Source of the DNA: Yersinia canariae
GTDB taxonomy: Bacteria; Pseudomonadota; Gammaproteobacteria; Enterobacterales; Enterobacteriaceae
Direction: 5' to 3'
DNA length: 64,000 bases
Assembly: GCF_009831415.1 (NCBI RefSeq)
Contig: NZ_CP043727.1
Coordinates: 3,658,001-3,722,000, forward strand
Part shown: in pieces, positions 57,311 through 64,000 of the stretch
Layout of the letters: every line of letters starts with the position of its first letter
Numbering within the stretch: the stretch's first letter is position 1
Notes under the pieces: generated by a model
Databases searched by the model: none
Told to the model about the DNA's origin: nothing
What the model saw: the letters and a program-made list of their open reading frames with translations, nothing else
Translations under genes and position numbers: made by a program

Positions 57311-58618
57311 ATGAGTGTTGAGATTAATCAATCCGCAAAGGTTGTCGGGCGACGGAAAATAAAATCATTACGCTGGTGGATGCTGGCGCTATTTCTGCTT
57401 GGGGTCACAGTTAACTATATTACGCGTAACTCTCTGGGTATTTTGGCCCCTGAGTTAAAAACCAGTTTGAATATGACCACTGAACAATATTCATGGATAG
57501 TGGCATCATTCCAATTGGCTTATACCGTATTTCAGCCGCTCTGCGGTTGGTTGATAGATGTTATCGGTTTAAAAATGGGGTTCCTGATTTGCGCCAGTGT
57601 TTGGGCGGTGGTGTGTATGATGCATGCCGGAGCGGGCACCTGGTTCCAATTAGCCGTGTTGCGCTTCTTTATGGGCAGTGCGGAAGCGGCGGCAACACCG
57701 GCAAACGCCAAAGCCATTTCCGATTGGTTCCCGAAAAAAGAGCGCCCAATTGCGGCGGGTTGGGCTGGCGTGGGCTTTTCTATCGGCGCGATGTTAGCAC
57801 CACCGATTATCGTGCTGGCCCATGTGGCTCTCGGCTGGCAAGGTGCATTCCTCTTCTCTGGCGCCTTAGCCATGGTGTGGGTGCTGTTATGGTGGCGTTT
57901 TTACCATTCACCGGATACTCACCCCAATCTGAGTAAAGAAGAGTTTGAACTGATTCATCAGGATAATGAGCCAGTGTTACCACGCTTACCATTCCTTAAA
58001 TCGTTAGCCATCCTCAGTAAAAATAAGAAATTCTACGGCATTGCCATCCCCGCTTTCTTGGCGGAGCCAGCTTGGGCCGTGTTTAGCTTCTGGGTTCCGC
58101 TATATTTGGCGACCGAGCGCGGGATGGATTTAAAACAAATCGCCATGTTTGCCTGGCTGCCCTTCCTTGCGGCAGATATCGGGAGTGTTGCCAGTGGCTA
58201 CTTAACCAAACTTTATCAGAAATGGTTCGGTTGCAGCCGTATTAACTCCGTAGTGGCCAGTTCGGTTACTGGTGCCTTCATGATGGTTTCGCTGGCCTTC
58301 GTGGCCGTCACCAAAGACCCGTATCTGGCGATTGCATTAATTTCCATTGGTGGTTTCGGCCATCAGGTTATTTCCTGCATGCTTAGCGCCTTAGTCGTTG
58401 ACTCCTTTGATAAAAACCAAGTGGCTACCGTCAACGGGCTACGCGGTTCTTCCGCCTGGATAGCCAGTTTCCTATTTACATTATTGATAGGAGCCGTGTC
58501 CGACACCATCGGCTTTAACCCGCTATTTATCGCCATGGGCTTCTTCGATTTGATTGGTGCCGTGTTCCTGGTTGCCTTGTTTACTGAGCGCCGTAATAAA
58601 AACCAACCGGCTGCCTAA
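57311..58618 (+). CDS. MFS transporter of the anion:cation symporter type (ExuT/DgoT-like)
   Basis: A 435-residue transporter with twelve predicted helices. VNYITRNSLGILAPELK near residue 38 and WFPKKERPIAAGWAGVGFSI (about 139-158) are typical of the hexuronate and galactonate transporter group. It is followed 28 bp later by a GH31 glycosidase and is divergent from a LacI repressor, so its substrate is likely an acidic or alpha-linked saccharide that the enzyme splits. That pairing is the basis of the inference. Confidence 0.88.
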   Translation: MSVEINQSAKVVGRRKIKSLRWWMLALFLLGVTVNYITRNSLGILAPELKTSLNMTTEQYSWIVASFQLAYTVFQPLCGWLIDVIGLKMGFLICASVWAVVCMMHAGAGTWFQLAVLRFFMGSAEAAATPANAKAISDWFPKKERPIAAGWAGVGFSIGAMLAPPIIVLAHVALGWQGAFLFSGALAMVWVLLWWRFYHSPDTHPNLSKEEFELIHQDNEPVLPRLPFLKSLAILSKNKKFYGIAIPAFLAEPAWAVFSFWVPLYLATERGMDLKQIAMFAWLPFLAADIGSVASGYLTKLYQKWFGCSRINSVVASSVTGAFMMVSLAFVAVTKDPYLAIALISIGGFGHQVISCMLSALVVDSFDKNQVATVNGLRGSSAWIASFLFTLLIGAVSDTIGFNPLFIAMGFFDLIGAVFLVALFTERRNKNQPAA

Positions 58619-58646
58619 TGCTATGCCCTTTAAGAGATGAGCTGTG

Positions 58647-61022
58647 ATGAAAACATTAAAGAACTGGTTGTTACTCAATGAATATCCCGACCACCTGGAA
58701 CTGCTGGTCGATGACCGCCATATATTTTGTCTATATGTTCTGGAGCCAAACCTCTGCCGGGTACTGATTAAGCGCAATGGTAAGCTGGCACTGAACCGCA
58801 CCTGGAGCATTGCGCCGCAAGGGGATGTTCCATGGTCTGGGCGCGATCGCCTGAGTGTCGCGGGCTTCTCGGTGCCGGGTTATCAATTGGAACATCATGG
58901 GCAGCAATTGATCGTGACCACTGATTGCTTGCGAGTCACTATTCATCAACCGCTGTATTTGGCATGGGAATATAAAAATCAGCACGGCGAATGGCAACCG
59001 CTGGCCGCGGATAGGCCGACCAGTGCTTATTTACTCAGCCCGACAGGAGAAGCGATTGCTCACTATCAGCGCCGCTATCCTAATGAGCAGTATTATGGGC
59101 TGGGTGAAAAAGCCGGTGACCTTAACCGCGCTGGCCGCCGTTTTGAAATGCGCAATTTAGATGCTATGGGCTACAACGCCGCCAGCACTGACCCACTTTA
59201 TAAGCATATTCCCTTTACCATCACTCGCCGTGATGATGTCAGCTTTGGTTTGTTTTATGACAATTTAAGTAGCTGCTGGCTGGATTTGGGTAATGAGATT
59301 GATAACTACCACCTGGCCTATCGCCGTTATCAGGCGGAGGCCGGCGACCTTGATTACTATATGTTCCTCGGCCCGAAAGTATTGGATGTGACGAAAGCCT
59401 TTGTACGCCTGACCGGTAAAACACAGTTTGGCCCCAAATGGAGCCTCGGCTACAGCGGCTCCACCATGCACTACACTGACGCCCCCGATGCTCAAGTGCA
59501 ATTGCAAAAGTTCATTACTTTGTGTCAGCAGCATGATATCCCGTGCGACTCATTCCAACTTTCGTCCGGCTATACCTCCATCAACAATAAGCGCTATGTC
59601 TTTAACTGGAATTACGACAAAGTGCCACAGCCCAAGGTGATGAGTCAGGCATTCTTGCAGGCCGGTATTAAGTTAGCGGCCAATATCAAACCATGTTTAT
59701 TGCAAGATCACCCAAAATATCAGGAGGTTGCACAGTGCGGGCTCTTTATCCGTGACGGTGAAACCGGGCTACCGGAGCGCTCTTCATTTTGGGATGACGA
59801 AGGTTCTCATCTTGATTTCACCAACCCGGACACCGTGGTGTGGTGGCAGGAAAACGTCACTCAGCAATTGCTGGAAATGGGGATTGGTTCCACCTGGAAT
59901 GACAATAATGAATACGAAGTGTGGGATGGTGAAGCGCAATGCAATGGATTCGGTGAATCAATTGCTATTAAACATATCAGACCGGTGATGCCTTTACTGA
60001 TGATGCGCGCATCAATGGAAGCTCAACAGACATTCGCGCCCGATATGCGCCCATATCTCATATCACGCTCTGGCTGTGCTGGAATGCAGCGCTATGCCCA
60101 AACCTGGAGTGGTGACAACCGCACCAATTGGCAAACACTGCGCTACAACATCCGCATGGGGCTAGGCATGAGCCTGTCCGGGCTTTATAACTTAGGCCAT
60201 GATGTCGGTGGTTTTTCGGGTGATAAACCCGACGCTGAGTTATTTATCCGCTGGGTACAAAACGGTGTTATGCATCCAAGGTTTACTATTCACTCATGGA
60301 ATGACGACAGCACAGTAAATGAGCCGTGGATGTACCCCGCCGCCACGCCGATGATTCGCGATGCGATGGTGTTGCGCTATCTGCTATTGCCTTATTTTTA
60401 CACGCTGCAATGGCAAGCTACTCATGATGATGAACCGATGTTGCGCCCAACTTTCCTCGATCATGAGCACGATAGCCGCACGTTTAAAGAAAATGACGAC
60501 TTTATGCTGGGCCGTGATTTGTTGGTCGCCAGTGTGGTGGAGTCGGGCCAACGCCAACGCGAGGTCTATCTGCCGGATAATAATGTTGGTTGGTACTGTT
60601 TCCATACCGGCCAATGGTATAGCGGCGGGCAAACCATCATTTTAGATGCGCCGCTGGAGCGCCTACCTCTGTTAGTCCGAGCGGGCGCTGCGCTGCCACT
60701 GTCACGGCGGATTGCTTATGTGAATGCCGCACAAGACACCCAGCGAGAACTGGCACTCTATCCGACTAAAGGGGGCGGCCAATCCAGCGGCATGCTATTT
60801 GAAGATGATGGCGAAAGCCACCGTTGGCAGCAAGGCCATGCATTGTGGCTAAGCTGGCAGGTGAAGACCGATAATCACCGCATTGATATCACTTTTGAGC
60901 GCACAGGGAGCTATCAGCCCGCCTGGCATGAATTGGTGATTAATCTGCCCGAACATGAACAGCGCGAGTTATATATCAACGGGGTTGCCAGTCATCAATT
61001 ACAGCTGAGTCTTCTTGGTTAA
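58647..61022 (+). CDS. Glycoside hydrolase family 31 enzyme (alpha-glycosidase)
   Basis: A cytoplasmic 791-residue GH31 enzyme. The N-terminal beta-domain ends near YYGLGEKAGDLNRAGRRFEM; the barrel contains the nucleophile region GSTWNDNNEYEVWDG (aspartate of WND) and the acid/base region QTWSGDNRTNW. A C-terminal beta-domain carries LPLLVRAGAALPL. No signal peptide. WNDNNE differs from the WxDMNE of common alpha-glucosidases and YicI, so the specificity may differ. The GTG one codon upstream is less likely than ATG 58647. Confidence 0.9.
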   Translation: MKTLKNWLLLNEYPDHLELLVDDRHIFCLYVLEPNLCRVLIKRNGKLALNRTWSIAPQGDVPWSGRDRLSVAGFSVPGYQLEHHGQQLIVTTDCLRVTIHQPLYLAWEYKNQHGEWQPLAADRPTSAYLLSPTGEAIAHYQRRYPNEQYYGLGEKAGDLNRAGRRFEMRNLDAMGYNAASTDPLYKHIPFTITRRDDVSFGLFYDNLSSCWLDLGNEIDNYHLAYRRYQAEAGDLDYYMFLGPKVLDVTKAFVRLTGKTQFGPKWSLGYSGSTMHYTDAPDAQVQLQKFITLCQQHDIPCDSFQLSSGYTSINNKRYVFNWNYDKVPQPKVMSQAFLQAGIKLAANIKPCLLQDHPKYQEVAQCGLFIRDGETGLPERSSFWDDEGSHLDFTNPDTVVWWQENVTQQLLEMGIGSTWNDNNEYEVWDGEAQCNGFGESIAIKHIRPVMPLLMMRASMEAQQTFAPDMRPYLISRSGCAGMQRYAQTWSGDNRTNWQTLRYNIRMGLGMSLSGLYNLGHDVGGFSGDKPDAELFIRWVQNGVMHPRFTIHSWNDDSTVNEPWMYPAATPMIRDAMVLRYLLLPYFYTLQWQATHDDEPMLRPTFLDHEHDSRTFKENDDFMLGRDLLVASVVESGQRQREVYLPDNNVGWYCFHTGQWYSGGQTIILDAPLERLPLLVRAGAALPLSRRIAYVNAAQDTQRELALYPTKGGGQSSGMLFEDDGESHRWQQGHALWLSWQVKTDNHRIDITFERTGSYQPAWHELVINLPEHEQRELYINGVASHQLQLSLLG

Positions 61023-61061
61023 TCCTTTGGCCGGCGGGGAGCGACACCGCCAGCTACCTCA

Positions 61062-61092
61062 AGCGGGTTCGATTACTGAACCCGCTGATTTT
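61062..61092 (+). terminator. Terminator after GH31 gene
   Basis: Perfect 9-bp stem AGCGGGTTC / GAACCCGCT with a 7-nt loop, then GATTTT. It ends the MFS-GH31 operon 40 bp past the stop. Confidence 0.65.
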
Positions 61093-61107
61093 CAATAATC
61101 AGCTGAC

Positions 61108-61524
61108 TTAGCGCAGTAGCTTTAATGCACCGGTTAATGAACGCACCCATTTCTCCGGCCCCACCAATCCCAGGCCATCCAACTGTTCATCAGCCAGGGA
61201 GCGCAACGGAAACGCCTCTTCATAATCCTGAAAACTGTGCATTGAGCGAGCAAAAGCCGGGAAAGGCACAATCGCCCGTTCATGACTGGCCGCCAAAGCT
61301 TTCAACAACACCGCTCTCATTTGTGAAGCATCCGCCTGCAAAATAGGCACTGGCAATTTTGAGCTAACATCAATTTCTTTCCCTGTCGAATCAGACAATA
61401 CCGTCCCCGCCAATTGTGGAAATTTTGCGGCTAAACCAATCCCCACGGCGCTGGTAGTATTAGCAATCACACCAATAGGAAGTTCAGGATTAACAATAAT
61501 TGCGATCCGCATTTGTTCTGCCAC
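61108..61524 (-). CDS. DUF2000-family protein
   Basis: A 138-residue protein of the DUF2000 type, recognised from IAIIVNPELPIGVIANTTSA and PFPAFARSMHSFQDYEEAF. The fold is peptidyl-tRNA-hydrolase-like in family descriptions, but no function is established. The start is GTG 61524, with AAGGA about 8 nt upstream; ATG 61512 is the alternative. It is divergent from an Lrp/AsnC-type regulator across 133 bp, which may control it. Confidence 0.82.
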   Translation of the reverse strand: MAEQMRIAIIVNPELPIGVIANTTSAVGIGLAAKFPQLAGTVLSDSTGKEIDVSSKLPVPILQADASQMRAVLLKALAASHERAIVPFPAFARSMHSFQDYEEAFPLRSLADEQLDGLGLVGPEKWVRSLTGALKLLR

Positions 61525-61657
61525 AGTTCATATCCTTTTGCCGATAATATATGCAAAAGATAATATCGCGCGCGCGCGGGTAAGTGCTTTCTTTTATCAG
61601 CCTCATTCAGCTAATATTGGTAAATCATACCCACACAAAATAATAATCAGGTAGAAA

Positions 61658-62128
61658 ATGCCATCACCACTGATAACACCGGCAGATATCAAAATCTTAA
61701 AGCAATTACAACGCGCAGGCCGGATGACTAACCAAGAACTGGCCGATAAAGTTGGGATGGCAACCTCCCCATGCTGGCGGCGGGTGCGGCAACTGGAAGA
61801 AAGCGGCGTCATTACCGGCTATCAAGCCAACATTGATCGGCGGAAAATCGGTTTAGGGATTTTGGCCTTTATTCGGGTGAAAATTGATAGCCACAGTGAA
61901 GAAGAAGCGAAATTGTTTGAAGCGCAGGTCGGGGCGTTAAAGCCGGTGATTGCTTGCTACGCGGTCGCGGGAGATGCGGATTTCTTGTTGCAAGTGGTGG
62001 CGGAAGACCTCGACAGTTTCTCCACTTTTGCAATGTCAGTTATCCGCCGACTCTCCGGGATTAAAGAGATGCAAACGACATTCGTCCTGCGCGAAGTAAA
62101 ACCACTGGATCATTTACCGCTGGAATAG
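61658..62128 (+). CDS. Lrp/AsnC-family transcriptional regulator
   Basis: A 156-residue regulator. HTH: DIKILKQLQRAGRMTNQELA, then VGMATSPCWRRVRQLEESGV, ITGYQANIDRRKIG. The C-terminal RAM ligand domain has ACYAVAGDADFLLQVVAEDL. Local target is probably the divergent DUF2000 gene; members of this group often respond to amino acids. AGGTAG precedes the ATG. Confidence 0.92.
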   Translation: MPSPLITPADIKILKQLQRAGRMTNQELADKVGMATSPCWRRVRQLEESGVITGYQANIDRRKIGLGILAFIRVKIDSHSEEEAKLFEAQVGALKPVIACYAVAGDADFLLQVVAEDLDSFSTFAMSVIRRLSGIKEMQTTFVLREVKPLDHLPLE

Positions 62129-62142
62129 GCGACGATAAAAAC

Positions 62143-63387
62143 CTACGCCGCCAGAACCCTGTTTCGCCCCGATGCTTTGGCGCGGTAAAGTGCCTCATCC
62201 ATGCGTTTGAACAAACTATCAGTGTCTTCACCCACTTGATGCTGCGCAACCCCAAGACTTACCGTCAGTTGCGGTAAGTTAGGCTGGCAGATCATTTGAA
62301 TAGTTTCCCTAATAGATTCAGCCAATTGCAATGCTCCGTCCAAATTAGTCAAGGGCAGAAGAATAGCGAACTCCTCCCCTCCCCAGCGGAAAACAATATC
62401 ACACTCACGGATGATGGATTCTAGCGTTCGGGCCAAGAAAATCAGGACTTCATCGCCTTTATGATGCCCAAGTTGATCATTAATATTTTTGAAATGGTCG
62501 ACATCCAATAGGATCAAACTGAAAATCTGGCCATAGCGCTGGCTCTGGGCATGTGCTTGTTCGACCAACGGGAAAAACTGGCGGCGATTACCTAAGTCTG
62601 TCAGTGGATCATGCAGAGCGGCACGCTCCAATGCTTGTTCAAGCCGCTTTTGTTCCGTGATGTCATGAATAATACAAAGCATCAATCTTATGCCATCCAA
62701 CTCGACTGGGCCCGCATAGGTCTGGACGTGACGGGTATTTCCATCCGCTAACTTATGAATAAAATTGAGCGGCTTATGCCCACCCGGCAGTTTGGCGACC
62801 TCATTCATTACCGGCAATACATCCTTCCCCATACTATTGATTTCCCAGGTATGCTTCATGCACATTTCATCCCGCGAATAGCCATAGAAACGGGTTGCTG
62901 CTTGATTAGCATCCACAATTAGCCCCTCTCGCGAGGGATCAATAAGTAACATCGGAGCCGTATTAGTACTAAAAAATTGTTCGTAAAAACTCTGTTCGCT
63001 GCGGGAATAGGGTTTTGCCAATCGCCGTGCGCTGGTGGGCTGGGTTACCACGCTTTCTGAAATATAAATCCCTTCAAAAAGAATCACCGCACCATAAGGC
63101 TCTAACTGCGTTAAGGAGAGCCGGCAACTGAGAGGAAAGGCATTTTTTTCTGTCTGAATAGTCCAAATCTCGACAATTTGGTCATCAACAGCCAAGGCAG
63201 GAAGATAGGCACTCAAATGCTGCTGTGCATGAGCTGAAAAGCGCCCGTTACGCAGTATCGGCAGTTGAACGTCGCCGGCAATTTTACGAGCTTCCTTGTT
63301 AGCAAAAAGTATTTCCTGATTATGAGGCAAGGCAAACCAAATCGGCGTACTCAATAGATTTAATGCATCTAAGTCAGTTACTAACAT
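62143..63387 (-). CDS. PAS-GGDEF diguanylate cyclase
   Basis: A 414-residue protein that makes cyclic di-GMP. No membrane helix or signal peptide is evident. Residues about 10-110 resemble a first PAS-like domain; a clear PAS/PAC is at about 132-248 (NQAATRFYGYSRDEMCMKHT, ending MLCIIHDITEQKRLE). The GGDEF domain covers about 255-414 with LILLDVDHFKNINDQLGH and the active GGEEF at 336-340. An RxxD inhibitory site (R327-D330) stands five residues before it, so product inhibition is expected. The sensed signal is unknown. Confidence 0.93.
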   Translation of the reverse strand: MLVTDLDALNLLSTPIWFALPHNQEILFANKEARKIAGDVQLPILRNGRFSAHAQQHLSAYLPALAVDDQIVEIWTIQTEKNAFPLSCRLSLTQLEPYGAVILFEGIYISESVVTQPTSARRLAKPYSRSEQSFYEQFFSTNTAPMLLIDPSREGLIVDANQAATRFYGYSRDEMCMKHTWEINSMGKDVLPVMNEVAKLPGGHKPLNFIHKLADGNTRHVQTYAGPVELDGIRLMLCIIHDITEQKRLEQALERAALHDPLTDLGNRRQFFPLVEQAHAQSQRYGQIFSLILLDVDHFKNINDQLGHHKGDEVLIFLARTLESIIRECDIVFRWGGEEFAILLPLTNLDGALQLAESIRETIQMICQPNLPQLTVSLGVAQHQVGEDTDSLFKRMDEALYRAKASGRNRVLAA

Positions 63388-63640
63388 AGGAATACCGAAG
63401 GATATTTGGCATCAGAATAGAATACAGCTAATTTCCTTGGATTCACTATATTTCGATTGATACCGTTATCCCTTATTTTTCGGATTGATTGCAAAAAGGG
63501 CTGACCGCAGGATGTAGCAGTGATTGGTTTTGACGGGATTAGCTCAGACCTGACAGTTACCGGTTATTTACACAGGTAAATGACTGATCAACGACAACCC
63601 CGTTCATCTCTTCGATATTACGAAGGATCAGAGACATGAG

Positions 63641-63673
63641 CAGGTAACATCAAAAAAAACAGTATGTTACCTG
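63641..63673. repeat. Perfect inverted repeat with A8 loop
   Basis: CAGGTAACAT and ATGTTACCTG pair perfectly around a 13-nt loop holding eight A residues. It lies 12 bp past the autotransporter stop. On the minus strand the U8 is in the loop rather than after the stem, so this is not a canonical terminator. Confidence 0.7.
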
Positions 63674-63684
63674 ACAATTAGCCC

Positions 63685-64000
63685 TTAGAAGTTATATTTC
63701 ACCCCTAACATCACGGCGGTATCGCTGTAGCCTTTGTTGCCCACCTGCTGACCAACATTGCCCCAGAGATTTACATTCTTATTGATCTGGCCTTCAACAC
63801 CCAGCTTCAGTTCACCAATATTGGCAGCACCGGCTTGTTTCACCGTCATGCCGTCCATGGTAGTACCAAAGTCTTTGGTGTTATGGATCCAGTTGGCTTC
63901 CACAAACGGCTGAAATACCCGGTCTTTACCTTTATCCTGATCGGCGTAGCCGTTCATAAAGGCTTTCACTCCGAGGCGGGTCTGGATATTACCATCACCT
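63685..64000 (-). CDS. Autotransporter beta-domain, C-terminal end (partial)
   Basis: The last ~105 residues of a type V secreted protein; the frame is open through the right window edge. VFQPFVEANWIHNTKDFGTT is the conserved AIDA-type beta-barrel block, and the final strand ends GVKYNF, with the terminal phenylalanine needed for BAM insertion. LKLGVEGQINKNVNLWGNVG is also typical. The passenger domain is outside the window, so its role (adhesin or other) cannot be read. The GTG at 63969 is not the true start. Confidence 0.9.
   Translation of the reverse strand, partial: GDGNIQTRLGVKAFMNGYADQDKGKDRVFQPFVEANWIHNTKDFGTTMDGMTVKQAGAANIGELKLGVEGQINKNVNLWGNVGQQVGNKGYSDTAVMLGVKYNF

Noticed and set aside
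57372..57379. Chi sites (GCTGGTGG) here and at 63031-63038, with complements at 1491, 18391 and 27445
   Set aside because: A handful of 8-mers in 64 kb is ordinary for an enteric genome and tells nothing specific.
1..64000. CRISPR arrays, tRNA or rRNA genes, prophage genes
   Set aside because: No regular spaced repeats, cloverleaf-like sequences, rRNA segments or phage proteins were seen on reading both strands.

Overview
The window looks like a chromosomal segment of an enteric gammaproteobacterium, most likely a Yersinia species. The order argA, recD-recB-ptrA-recC, ppd pseudopilin genes, thyA-lgt-ptsP-rppH, mutH, ygdQ, tas, lplT-aas, an OmrA/OmrB-type sRNA, galR, lysA, lysR is the enterobacterial backbone. 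The protein sequences are close to, but clearly not, E. coli. The accessory genes fit what I remember of Yersinia chromosomes. Genus is an inference from recall; no database was searched.

Layout. (1) 1-12.3 kb: the 3' end of argA, then on the minus strand the RecBCD recombination genes, with ptrA-recB-recD joined by 4-bp ATGA overlaps. (2) 12.4-14.5 kb: four overlapping genes for type IV pilin-like proteins (ppdA-ppdB-ygdB-ppdC). (3) 14.7-19.3 kb: thyA-lgt-ptsP-rppH. (4) 19.3-26.2 kb: a 0.7-kb AT-rich spacer with perfect DnaA boxes, mutH, ygdQ and tas on the plus strand, and lplT-aas on the minus strand. (5) 26.3-32.4 kb: a single OmrA/B-like sRNA, a bisC-type molybdoenzyme, galR with an operator-like palindrome, lysA and the divergent lysR. 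(6) 32.4-38.3 kb: accessory genes (MFS exporter, LysR regulator, exported zinc-less metallo-beta-lactamase-fold protein, DsbA/FrnE-like protein, chemoreceptor).

(7) 38.3-50.4 kb: a strongly AT-rich type II secretion island on the minus strand: a soluble winged-helix regulator, gspC-D-E-F-G-I-J-K-L-M-O, then a ToxR-like membrane regulator and a small membrane-anchored partner. gspH and gspN are absent, GspC has no PDZ domain, and a five-copy 7-bp repeat crosses the gspG stop codon. The upstream 0.7-kb spacer holds a promoter plus terminator pair on the plus strand that could specify an unannotated small RNA. A Tat-exported beta-carbonic anhydrase follows. This island is the best candidate for a little-described system: a secretion machine bracketed by two different ToxR-family regulators.

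(8) 52-64 kb: HxlR regulator with divergent SDR and MDR oxidoreductases, cbpA-cbpM, a LacI regulator divergent from an MFS transporter and a GH31 glycosidase (two matched operator-like repeats and a perfect CRP site between them), a DUF2000 protein divergent from an Lrp/AsnC regulator, a PAS-GGDEF diguanylate cyclase, and the C-terminal end of an autotransporter cut by the window edge. I saw no tRNA, rRNA, insertion sequence, prophage or CRISPR array.
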